From NCBI RefSeq assembly GCF_036370855.1, contig NC_088098.1, forward strand, positions 134,994,721 to 135,058,720: a stretch of 64,000 nucleotides of DNA, given 5' to 3'. The notes under the pieces are model-generated. The model was not told the DNA's origin. It saw nothing but the letters and a program-made list of their open reading frames with translations, and ran no database searches. Of the stretch, positions 1 through 10,176 are shown in pieces (position 1 is the first letter of the stretch; every line of letters begins with the position of its first letter). A program made the position numbers and the translations under genes. The stretch comes from Dromaius novaehollandiae (Eukaryota; Chordata; Aves; Casuariiformes; Dromaiidae).

Positions 1-149
1 TTGATGTTTATGACCACATCCGACAGACCCCAACTTTCTTATGACCATGAAGCGTGCATGCTCTGTGTATGTATGTGTGTGTATAAGCAGCGTAACGGTG
101 CAAATTTCAAGTGCCCATATACAAATGCAAGGAACTAGAAGTCAGTGTA

Positions 150-1943
150 CAGTCACAGAACTACAGGGTCATTAGGATTACAGATAATGTGGTGAGATAT
201 AGCTTGCATGACTGGGGTGCTGCCATGAACAGATACAGGCTTTTTGGGAAAGGACAAGCTAGGAAGGCAAGGAGATTGTTGCAAAGGAGAGGCCTGAATG
301 CATGGATCTTTGCTTTGAAATAGGTAACAAGCAAGTCAAGAGTTTATGCATGAGGATTAGCGGACAGAACAACACAGGTGACATGAGGGTGGGCATCTGC
401 TTCAGTTTGTTTCTGACCAAGAAGGCAAAATAGGAATGCTTCATCTAAGGGAACTGGAGGGAGCCTCACAATAAGCTCTGGTTTTCACAGGGGACTTAGA
501 GCACTCCAACATCTGCTGGAAAGGTAATACAGCATGAGGCAAACAATCAGGAAGTTTTAAGGAGATGTGGAAGGCAATTTCTGTACAGAACTGATGAACA
601 AACCAAAAGGAATGTGAAGGTTGATGGCAGCCTGGGAAGTGGTGACCACATACAGCGGAATCCTGCGAAAACTAAGCAAGACAAATTGTAAAATTACAAC
701 CCTGGAATTTTATAAGAACAGATTTCAGCTTGTTCAAGGATCTGCTTAGAGACAGCCCTGACAGGCAGAGGAATGGGAGAAGTGGTTAATCTTCAAGGAC
801 AACTTCCTCAAGGCAAAGGAGCAGTCCCTTGGAACATGCGGAACTTTCACAAATTTGCCAGCAAAGATAAACAAGGAATTCCTGACTGAGCTCCAACATG
901 GAAAAATAGTACACAGAAGATGAAAGTGGAGATGGGCTACCTGGGAGGAACACAGAAATACTGCCTCAGCATGCACGGGTTATATTAGAAAGGCCAAAGC
1001 TCAGATGCAGTCGAAAAATCCATAAAAGCAGAGGGCAAAATAAAGAGCTTCTGTAAGTACGTAACAGCAAAGGACAAACTGAAGAAACTGTGGTGCTGCT
1101 GCTCAGTAGGGGATCTAGTGATAAAGGATGTGGAAAACACTGAGGTACTCAATACTTTCTGTATCTTGATTTCATTGGTAAGGCCTGCCACAGGCCTCCT
1201 AAGTCCCTAAGCCTACCGGCCGAGTCTGAGAAACCATTAGGGAACACTTCAGCAAACTGGACGAACAAGTCCATGCAAGCAGACGGGGTGACTCCAAATG
1301 TGCTGAGGGAGCTGACTGATGTCACTGCAAGGCCCCTCTCTATCATTTTGGAAGGGTCATAGTGATTAGGGAAGTTTGCTGATGAATGCAAAAAGTAAAG
1401 AAGGGTAAGAAGGGGAGTATCCAAATAACTGCAGGCTGGTGTGCCTAACCTCAGTCTTCAGGAAAACTATGAAGTAAATCCTCCTGGAAACCATTTCCTA
1501 GCAAATAAAGGTCAAGAATGTGCTGAGGAACAGCCAAGATGGATTTGCCAAGTACGAGCCAAGCCTGACTGACCTGACTGCCTTACGTGGTAAGATGACT
1601 GATTCTGTAGATGCTAGGAGAGCAGTGGATGGTGTTTCTCTCTGCTTAAGCAAGGCCTTGGGTATGGGCCCCTTGCAGCCAGACTGGTGAGATGTGGTTT
1701 GGATAGGTGGGTAGAAAATTGGCTGGACTGCCGAGCTCAAAGATTTTTGAGCAACAGCAGGGAATCCAGCTGGCAGCTGATTACTAGTGGCATTTCTCAG
1801 AGGTTGATATTAGGGCTGATGCTGTTTTATGTCTTCTTGGTAGACTTGTATGAGAGGAAAGAGCACACCATCAGCTAGTTTGTGGATGATACCAACCTGG
1901 GACAAGTGGCTGATGTTCTGGAGGGCAATTTTGCTATTCAAAG
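150..1943 (+). mobile_element. CR1 LINE, ORF2 endonuclease and reverse transcriptase region (part 1, degenerate)
   Basis: The sequence follows CR1 ORF2 in order. A block near 210-400 corresponds to CR1 'DWGAAMNRYRLF' coding sequence. The endonuclease signature G-D-L-E-H-S-N-I-C-W (about 491-520) is the decayed form of GDFNHPDICW. A reverse-transcriptase segment around 1290-1500 and LITSGISQ..LILG..LF (about 1776-1830) follow. The catalytic F-V-D-D-T box is at 1879-1893. Many stops and frameshifts show that it is an old, dead copy. It lies antisense to CDKL5. The left end is uncertain because homology fades before about 150. At 1944 it is interrupted by the LTR-like element and resumes at 2590. 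Confidence 0.9.
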
Positions 1944-2584
1944 TGTTATGGAAAATAGGCTTGTTAGCCACCATAACAGGGCTTGACCCTAGGTTCCCGC
2001 AAGTAAGTTCAGAGCCAAATCAAAACAAATTAGATAATTAAATTTTAATCACACACATGCCGTAATTACAGCTCGAGCTGGGTGCCTCCAAAGAGGGACC
2101 TTAACATGAACAAATCCTGGGTAATGTAAGTCGAAAAGACTATAATTTCCCACCCCTCACACGGTAGTTAGACCAACAGTAATTTTTTTGGTCTGGGGTC
2201 TCCTGCTCCTCATTGGTCTCATCGTCATTCTGAGGTAAGCTGTTTTTCTCCTTATTTTTGTTTTTTGCGGTCTCTGATGACGGTTGTACCTCTGTTTTTG
2301 TTGGGTCTGGCGGTTGTCTCCCAAGGTCTTATTTTTCCAATTGTTTTGGTGTCTTCCCTCTCGGAGTGGGTGATACAGGAGCGCAGACTGTGTGTGGCTT
2401 CCTTATCTTCCCAGCCTGAACGAGCTCTGAGGCACTATTTTCTACTAAAGTAGGTAAAGGTTCGTTACTTTTCCCATGCACGGCCTAAGGCTTCAGCAAA
2501 TTTAGCTACTCATGCTAAGCAAGTTTTATATAAGTTGTGCTAAGCAGCTATCTCTAGACAGTTTAAATTCACTATTCTTTAGCA
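1944..2584. mobile_element. Solo LTR-like insertion (641 bp) inside the CR1 copy
   Basis: CR1 homology breaks at 1943 and resumes at 2585. The intervening 641 bp starts TGTTATGG and ends TTTAGCA, the 5'-TG...CA-3' termini of retroviral LTRs. It is flanked by CAAAG (1939-1943) and CAGTG (2585-2589), both one mismatch from the CR1 sequence CAGAG expected at that spot, which indicates a 5-bp target duplication. No internal retroviral genes are present, so it would be a solo LTR. A 5-bp duplication is typical of ERVL-type elements, but the family and orientation were not determined. An inverted CCAAT motif lies near 2212 and a TATA-like stretch near 2526. Confidence 0.7.
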
Positions 2585-3225
2585 CAGTGGATCCTGGACA
2601 TGTTAGAGAAATGAGCCAACAGGAACCCCAAGAAATTCAAAGACAAATGTAGAGTTCTACATCTTGGACAAAATTCAACAAAATTCACAACAGTGCAGGC
2701 TAGGGGAACTGATCAGCAGAAAAGGACCTGGGGGTCAGGAACATACCCCTGTGGTGAAGAACAACTGCATACTGAGCTTTACTAGCAAGAATGTAGCCAG
2801 CTAGCCAATAGGCCTCTATTTGGCACTTGTGAGACCACATCTAGAGTACTGGGTTCAGGTTTGAGTCCCCCAGTTCAAGAAAGCTTAGAGGAGCAAGGCC
2901 AGTGGGAGGGCCACCAAAATAACTGAGGTGCTAGAGGACGTGACACACAAGGAGAGGTTTGTTCTAGCTGTAGGGAGATTTTTTTTTTTTTTTTGCTGTT
3001 TTCAGCTATCTAATGGGAGAGAACAGATAAGACTGAGCCTGACTCTCAAAAGTGCACTGTAGTAGAAAAAGGCAATGGACACAAGTTGCACCATCAGAAA
3101 TTCTAAGGAAATATAAGGGAAAAGCTTTTAGAAGGGCAATCGAACACTTATTTTGTCAGGTTGCCAAGCCAAGTTGTGGAATTTCCATCCTTAAAGCTAT
3201 TCAAAACTAAATAGGACAAAAAATG
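2585..3225 (+). mobile_element. CR1 LINE, ORF2 3' part (part 2 of the same copy)
   Basis: It picks up exactly where part 1 stops: CR1 sequence corresponding to 'CAGAGGGACCTAGACAGG' is split across the insertion. It continues with the usual CR1 blocks: a segment near 2600-2640, 'AAAAGGACCTGGGGGTCA' (about 2718-2736), 'GACCACATCTAGAGTACTGG' (about 2832-2851), and 'GTTGCCAAGCCAAGTTGTGG' at about 3160-3179. Homology ends near 3225, before the CR1 3' terminal repeats, so the 3' tail is missing or was displaced by the neighbouring inverted CR1. Confidence 0.9.
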
Positions 3226-3274
3226 TTAAAAAAAAGATAAAAGAACTTTAAAACCTTGAGAAATCTCTGTTTTA

Positions 3275-3655
3275 GCACAGAATGGTTGATATTTGAAGGG
3301 ACCTCTGATGGTCAACAGTCCAATCCCCCTGCTCAAAGCAGGGCCAACTAGAGCAGGTTGCTGAGGACTGTATACAGCTGGGTTTTAAAAATCTCCAAGG
3401 ATGGAGACCCTACAACCACAAAAAAAGGCAGGGGGGAGGGAGGAGTTTCTTGTGTTTAAATGAAACTTCCTGTATTTCCATTTGTGCCCATCACCTCTTG
3501 TTCTATCACTGAGAAGAGTCTGGCTGCATCTTCATTACTTTCTCTCCATCAGGGAGAAAGTATGCTCCAGTATGTCCCTGTCTTTCTTGTACTGGGGAAC
3601 CCAGAAGGGAGTCCAATGCCCCAGATGATGTTTTACCAGTGCTGGGGAAAAAAAC
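3275..3655 (-). mobile_element. CR1 LINE 3' fragment, inverted
   Basis: Read on the plus strand it is the reverse complement of a CR1 3' end. It has 'cacagaatggttgatatttg' then 'aagggacctctgatggtcaa', a block with 'ctgctcaaagcagggccaac' (about 3330-3349), 'tctccaaggatggagaccc' (about 3392-3410), 'tttgtgcccatcacctcttg' (about 3481-3500), and 'tactggggaacccagaaggg' near 3590. It has indels, including an A/G-rich patch at 3421-3445. It sits tail to tail with the plus-strand CR1 ending at about 3225. Confidence 0.92.
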
Positions 3656-6600
3656 GGGAGGTTGAACCAAATAACAATTAATGATTCTGTTAATAAACAC
3701 AATGGATATGCTTATCTAACAAGTACACTGCACCATTCCTAAAGGACTCTGTAAACGTTTCTTTCCGCAGTTCTGAGAGACACACAAACTTATCTGAAGA
3801 CAAAACAGTATTGCTGAAGGCTCAAACAGGACAAAAGTTAAACAGTAGGCTGAGAGAAAATTGTTTGCAAGTATGAAACCCACTAGAAAGATTATTCTTT
3901 ATTATTCTTCAGTGTACTGAAGTGGTCAAATGATTCTGTGAAGTAAGGGTTTGGGGGTTTTTTTTGAGTTTTTGAATAAAGGAATTCAGTGGTGTTTATC
4001 TTAAAGAAAAAGGTGAAAAAACCTCTCATATACAGTGAAGAACAAGCAAAACCAGAGAAACTTCTAAAATAAAGGATCGGAAAAACATCTCATGACGCAG
4101 AAGACAATGTTGTACATACAAGAATGACTGGCATTAGATTTCTAAACAATTAACCTGCATCCCCTCATGCTCCAATGCTTCTGATCTCAAGCACACAGTT
4201 AGAGAACGGCTACGTCTGTTGATGAATTCTGCTTAGCTTTTAGAGAACTTACATCATCACATGCTTTCCTGCACATGTAGCTAATGTAAAAATATATATA
4301 GGACTCTTCTCTTCTGCATATTTTCAGTGTTTTTTGCCTGAAACAGTTTCTACCTACTCCCCACAGCAGCTTCAAAATACACCACCATCAGCTACCACAC
4401 TTTGTTATCTATACAATGATCAGCCTTAGGTATCTAAGATAGTTCATGCTTGTTTCTCAATATATATTCTATTCCTTATTTAGTGGATACTACCGAAATT
4501 CTGCTCTGTAAGACAAAATGACCACATTTCTCACTGAATTGTATCCAGCTGTAAACATTCAACTGAACATTGATAAAGCCCTGGTTAGATACAGCACAAT
4601 GCTACCCATGGTCTGCAGATGGGAACTAATGCACAAACTAGCATCAATACTTTCAAACTAGACACACAATACTAGTGGAATACCTATGATTTGCTGGCCT
4701 AATAGTGTGAATCCTTCTTCCTCTGCAGCCTGATCGTGTGGCAAGGTCTCCCCCATTCCAGTGAATGACTCCTTGTGCCAGTCTCATCTTCCTGACCCCC
4801 AGACAGAGCCTCCACTCTTCTCAGTTGTCCCAAGGATGTGCTAATCTCATTTCTACAAATTCCTCCTCCCTGAAGTTGCAATTTTCAACTTTTTCCCCAC
4901 ATACACAGTTTATTATCTCACACCATATCTACACATTCCCTTTTCACACTCATTTCTAACTTAAGTGTTTTCCCAGGTTCCTTACCAGTGTGCACTTCTT
5001 ACAGCACCTTCCTATCATCTTACTGATTTTAAGTCAGTGCCCCCTATCAGATCCTTATCTGATTCTGGAATTGTCCTAAAACTTGTGCCTGAGCCCCTAT
5101 TAGCAAAGGACAACGCACATGAAACTGCAAGCCCATGTTGCAAAGTAAAGGGAAAAAAGGTTTTGTCTACAGACGTGCAAATTGACAAATCTTAAACATG
5201 AGCAAAGATTCATTTTCCTGAGCCATAATCTGACACGACTATTCAAGCTGCTTTTCTTCTCTGAAAAGATAGCCCAGATGGAATGCTTCAGCCCCAATTT
5301 TTTTTTTATAACTTTTGTGAAAATAAAGCCTATTTCTAGTATTTTCAAATGCAATATATTCCACTATGTTTCCTTATTAAAAGTCCTCTCCATTTTTTTA
5401 AGCTTTTCAGAATATTAGATCTGCAAGACAAATCAGAGTGCTTTATCCCAACATTATTTGCATTAGCTTCACATGAGGAAAACCAGATTAAACAAATAAC
5501 CCTTATGCACAAATCAGTCTTAGCAATAAGGGATTCATTATAGAAACAAGCTATACAATAATGCAAACAGTCATTATAGAGAAGTTACTTCAGCTTGACT
5601 GATAATGCTCCCTTAGCAAAACAAAAGGGCATACAATAATGAAAGGTGTTTGCTCCTTGTGCCATTATCTCCAGTTTAAATCTATACATATATGCCAATG
5701 AAATGCACTGGTGCAGAAAGCTGCATATTTATTGAAACACTAGTGGATCTTGTAAAACTTGCAATTATGGGCCATCTCCTCATTTAATGCACATTCTATC
5801 CTGTCACGAAAGCAATGGAGCTATGTTGACTTACAGTAGCGGAGAATCCAGTAATTACATGCTATCACTATTTATAAAGATGAATATAAATATTTCTGCA
5901 TTCAAATTCTGAGACATAATTGCTAGCTTTGTACAAAAAGGAAAGCAGTACATGCTGAAGGAACATCATCAAGGATGGCCTAGTATATACCACATGTACG
6001 TTAAAAATACTGCAACATTCTCTAGTTTTTATGCTCTTGCTGGCCTAACTTGCAGTGATGAATAAAATCAGTATGTGATATACTCTGAAAGTTCAACTGT
6101 GCTACCTGCATACAGATCATGTGAAAGAACATGGGATACTGGCATTCTTCATTCACACAAGAAACAGAATTTTTAACTAAATGCTATCTGCAGCCAAACA
6201 GTAAAAGCCATACCCCTGCATTTGCATGCAATTCTGTGAAGAATTCTAAGTGAATGCTCAAGCCTTTGCTTTCCTATATAAGTACCTGATTTGGATTAAA
6301 AAATGGTTCTTAATCAAGGTGAACAACTACATATGCCATCCTGTCATATCTTTTTTTTTCTTTCTTTCTTTATATAGAAATAACCTTCCCTAATGCAGAT
6401 TCTTTGTAATCATTGTTTGGAAGAAGTTCCTATTTTCAATTAGTGACTGTTTGTAGGCCTCACCTAAGAGCCACTCATTCAATTTATAGCATCTTCGAAG
6501 TTACAGGAATTAAAATCTTCTCCCCTTTTCTTCTTTCCTTTCCATTAACAGAGGATCTAAGTTGCAGAGAAACACCCTCATGTTCATTTTAGTAAGTGAT

Positions 6601-9392
6601 CAAAATCAGAGCTTCAAATTTCTGTCTGTAATCTGGGCCTTTTCTATCATAAATTAAGGTGAACAAAAAGCTGCAGCAAACAAGCAGCACCTTTTCACAT
6701 CTTCACGCTTTCTTCCTCACAACCACTTTTTCTCCACACTTAAAAGGAATAACCTAAATCAAAAAACTAAAATCAAAAATGTAGAAAATTATATTTATTG
6801 TAATAGCTATAAGTAAATGTGAGCTACCCTATAGTGGCAATTATCAAGTATTTTCTTAACAAACCCTGCAGACCTAGACAACAAGCAGGACTTGTCTGCT
6901 CTGTATTTGTGCAGTACCTTGCAAAAGAGGAGGGGCAGGGTCTCTTATAATAAGTTTTGTTAAGATGTAAAAGGAAAAAAATTATAAAATGGCAGATGGC
7001 TAGGGAAAGGACAGGGGGCAAAGCTGCATTACAAAGCCTAACTTTTTATTTAAAAGTGTTATTCTTTCTTAAAAAAAGAAACAACCCCTGAAGTCTGAAA
7101 AGACTGGATTTTTTTATTATTTGTTTTGCTTTTAGGGTGGGGTGGGAGGCTTGTTATAAGTAAATGAGACTCATAAATCAGCAAGCTTAAAATAGTAATA
7201 TATCCCATCCTTTTCAGATCTCCAAATACTGGAAACCCTAAGTCTTGGCAAAACAGCACGCTAAAAGCTTTAACAAATACCAATCTGTTTCAGAATTTCA
7301 AGTTTGACCAAAACAACTAGAAGAAGAAAAAGTGGTTCAACAACTACCTGAAAATTTAGACCACCACAAGAAATTCAGCCTCTATTGGCTGTAGAAAGGA
7401 AGAGCTCCAATCTGCTAAAGGAAAGCCTTTCCTCTATGGTCAACCGGTATTTTTATGAAAATGAGGTATTCTTAGGAGAACTCAGACAACAGCTGGCCCA
7501 TGCCATTATACCATAATGTTAGAATACCAAACTCTTTCAGCTTAGGACATGACTAAAGAGATGCAGAGCTTAAATTTCACTCAGCAGTGCAGGAAACCCT
7601 AGAGTCTTCTTCGGTCACGTTGAGGCTACCTTCCATAAAGGAGGCAGCTGCCTTTATAAACCGCACTGTCATTACCCTGGGGCTCTCAAGCTACACATCC
7701 TGAATTGTTATTCCATAACTACACAAAAATATAACATTTACCAAAGCCATTCTTAAGAGGATATAGCCTCCCCCAAACCTGACCAGGCTTCAGCCTGAGA
7801 TGGGTTCTTTCCTGGTTCTGATTTTGAACTTTAAGTCAATCTACATGCCCCCGGCCAAGCACCTAATATATTGCGAAAGACAAAGAAAATCACTAATCTG
7901 AAATCCAGGGAACTACCAGTTGACTATTACACCGGCATACAATGTCTTCAAGAGGATGCTGTCTTATTCAGCTCTTAGAATATCTCTAAAAACAGTGTTC
8001 TAGGCTAACACTTTGTCACATAAAGCTTGCAAAAAAGAAGATAAACAATTTGATCTTTCAAACCAGTCTTTTCCATCTCTCTTCTCTTCTGCATTTCTCA
8101 CTAGCTCCAATCTTCATTCCTCTTGCACTTGTCAAAAGAAACTATATATGCCTGCACAAATCATATGACAAACTAGAATTTATGCAAAAATCAAAGCAGA
8201 GGTGCTTTTGCTTAAACAACATGAAGTGTTTTTTAAAAATTTTTTAAAGTTATTTTCAAATCACGTATACCACACTTAAAACAGAGAACAACATTTAATG
8301 TTCAGTTTGACTTGTTAATGTATAGCAGGTATGAATGTCATCACAACAAAGCTCTATCCAGGTTTTACCAGGGGTAAAAGAGGACCATCTTACCATGTGG
8401 TATTCTGTAAGTCTCAGATGCTTACACTGAGAAAACACTATCACTACATCCTACAAGTTTTTCCACTGCCAGAAGTGTAGGTAAATCTTGCTATGCAGCA
8501 AAGCTCCAGCTCCAAATTCTCAGTGTAGTCATGTAAGGCACTCTAAGATTCACCATATGTATCCTGTGCAAAAGTTATTTTGTGTACATGCTTAAGGTCA
8601 CTCCAGGAAGTCAGGTCCTCTGCACAGTATAAACATTTTCTAGAACAATGTATGAACTATACACAAAAGCCTTTTACATATTCTCAGGTCAATACAAACA
8701 AATCATTTTATGATTCTGAAATATTTTGCTTCAGAGATGTAGAAGTTATTTTATTATAACAACAATACAGCTCTAAAGAGTGCAAAGTAGCTCATACTGG
8801 AGTCCTATTTTGATGAGTAGCTAAGTTCAGGTATGTCTGAATTATACACTAGTTACAATAGTGCAGACAGGCTGCCAGACTTCATTTCTGTCTGAAACAG
8901 AGTTTTTCCTTTCCTCCTCCTTCCTCATCCAGATTAAAATCAACATGGATAAAAGTCAGTGCCTTCTTACTAGATCTGGATTGTCCAGCAACAGCTACAG
9001 AAATTACTATGGAACCCCCCCAAACAGTTAAGCACTTACCTGGCCATATTTGACAATTCATTGGACACACACGCTTAACTTAGACTGCTTGAGATGAAAC
9101 TGCATTCCATACCAACTTTTTCATTTAACTTTTTCAGTTGAGATTAGCGAAACACAAACAATACAGTATACATTTCACTCAAATATTAAACACTAAAAAA
9201 AAATCTGGGGGATATTAGATGTAGGCGTTTCCCCTGACAGTACTGCAATTAAAACACCTGAATAACTGACTGCAAGGAAAGGCCCTCCCCAATTGCAACA
9301 TATCTAATACACAGCAACATCTCAGTTCTCTTCAAAAGTCATCATTTCACCCAACACCAACATTCATCTCTGATGTAAAGCAATTTACTAAC

Positions 9393-9427
9393 CTTGTGTC
9401 TGCATTTAAGTACAACACCATAGGCTC
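9393..9427 (-). CDS. CDKL5: CDKL5 exon 3 (35-nt microexon), residues 22-33, rest of the glycine-rich loop
   Basis: The minus strand shows a textbook acceptor, a pyrimidine tract ending TTTGTTTCAG, then 35 nt, then the donor GTTAGT (9392-9387). The first two bases complete Gly22, and the frame continues AYGVVLKCRHK. Joined to exon 2, this gives the ATP-binding loop G-E-G-A-Y-G-V-V (residues 20-27) typical of CDK-like kinases. The 35-nt size matches human CDKL5 c.65-99. Since 35 is not a multiple of three, skipping the exon would shift the frame right after the start of the P-loop. The next exon, which would carry the ATP-anchoring lysine (ETHEIVAIKK in the family), was looked for from 9392 to 1 and not found, so it should lie beyond the left edge. 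Confidence 0.97.
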
Positions 9428-9935
9428 CTGAAACAAATAAGAAAAAAGCTAACTCATCTCAAAACAGAAAAAAAGCAGTAAAGTGAAACAAACAGTTTTC
9501 AGTCACCTCCTGGCTATAGGAATAGTATTGTTGCCAGTATTATTATCCTAAATTTGCACACAAAGATACCTTACTAAATATTTGTACTTTGAAACGATTT
9601 TTAAAAATTGCTTAAATGTAAATGGATTTTAAAGTGCTGCAATTTTTTGAAAATATTCTTGCAGAGATAAGTTTGATAATCTGCATCTATCCAGTAATTA
9701 CCACTAAAAGTTCTTATAGTAAATTAAAAAGTCCCATTTCTTTCATCTTCCAAACTTTTTTCCTCCATCTGAGATTAAATGAGAAAAAAATTTAAAGAAT
9801 AATTTGCTGTTTCTTAAGATTTAAATACAAATGATATTTTGCAATGATATTTTGCTAATGAAAAATTATTACCAAAGAACACTTAGTCAACTCCATATAC
9901 AAGTAGAATTCATTTTTGATTAAGATATTACTTAC
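9428..9935 (-). other. CDKL5: CDKL5 intron 2
   Basis: This 508-bp GT-AG intron separates the start-codon exon from the 35-nt exon. Its donor is GTAAG (9935-9931), and its acceptor is preceded by TTTTTTCTTATTTGTTT. It is AT-rich, with no repeat or coding signal seen inside it. Confidence 0.93.
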
Positions 9936-9999
9936 CTTCACCTACAACCCCAAGGATCTCAAATTTATTCATCACATTACCAATGTTAGGAATCTTCAT
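9936..9999 (-). CDS. CDKL5: CDKL5 first coding exon (exon 2, coding part), residues 1-21 plus first base of codon 22
   Basis: CDKL5 is a serine/threonine kinase of the CMGC group, related to CDK and MAP kinases, active in the neuronal nucleus, dendrites and cilia. On the minus strand the ATG is at 9999-9997 and the frame reads MKIPNIGNVMNKFEILGVVG then E, which is the known vertebrate CDKL5 N-terminus. The kinase fold begins near Phe13, and Gly20 opens the glycine-rich ATP loop. The exon ends GAAG at 9936, followed by a strong donor, GTAAG (9935-9931). The 64-nt coding length equals that of the human exon (c.1-64), and codon 22 (Gly) is split across the junction. The start is fixed by homology and by the in-frame splice to the next exon. 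Only the first 33 residues of a protein of roughly 1000 residues lie in this window. The identification is from recalled family sequence, not from a database search. Confidence 0.97.
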
Positions 10000-10037
10000 C
10001 AAGACAAATTCCTCTTATGGTGAGAGCCACAAAACAT
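9999..10037 (-). CDS. Upstream ORF in CDKL5 leader, 12 codons, stop overlaps the main start
   Basis: On the minus strand an ATG at 10037-10035 opens the frame MFCGSHHKRNLS and stops at TGA (10001-9999). The A of this stop (9999) is also the A of the CDKL5 ATG, giving an overlapping TGATG. The upstream ATG has G at -3, a better base than the T at -3 of the main ATG. The arrangement could reduce CDKL5 translation or feed it by reinitiation or leaky scanning. It is the only ATG in the exon 2 leader. Translation is an inference; only the sequence is seen. Confidence 0.5.
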   Translation of the reverse strand: MFCGSHHKRNLS

Positions 10038-10176
10038 GGCACGGAGGGAAGCGTCCAAAGGTTTTGCAAAAGACAATTGTGAAAAGTCTCCTGAAATGGG
10101 GAGGAAAGGGGGAAATCCACCTTGATCAACTGGACTTCTTGCACACTTTCCTAATTTCTAGGCAGTCAGTAGCTTC
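10000..10176 (-). other. CDKL5: CDKL5 exon 2, 5' untranslated part
   Basis: The minus strand has a strong acceptor: a C/T-rich tract (TTTCCCCTTCTTTCCCCAG) ending at 10177, then GAAGCTACTG. This gives a 177-nt untranslated stretch before the ATG at 9999. Human exon 2 has a similar arrangement, with about 160 nt of leader in the exon carrying the start codon. The leader contains one ATG (10037-10035), which opens a short upstream ORF described separately. The main ATG has a poor context, with T at -3 and A at +4. Confidence 0.9.

Larger units (their letters stand above)
1..9392 (-). other. CDKL5: CDKL5 intron 3, 5' portion (continues beyond position 1)
   Basis: It begins with the donor GTTAGT at 9392. 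From 9392 back to about 3660 it is AT-rich sequence without recognisable exons or transposons. From about 3655 to about 150 it is almost entirely retrotransposon-derived: two CR1 copies and one LTR, listed separately. Positions 61-85 hold a short TG-rich stretch. No match to the expected 46-nt exon 4 was seen by eye, so the intron should be longer than 9.39 kb. Confidence 0.85.

Noticed and set aside
1687..1878. Frame with reverse-transcriptase-like sequence read as a host gene
   Set aside because: It is part of the dead CR1 ORF2, broken by stops and frameshifts on either side.
1..9392. CDKL5 exon 4 (46 nt, with the ATP-anchoring lysine)
   Set aside because: Looked for on the minus strand by eye using its expected peptide and a flanking donor; no match, so it is taken to lie outside the window.
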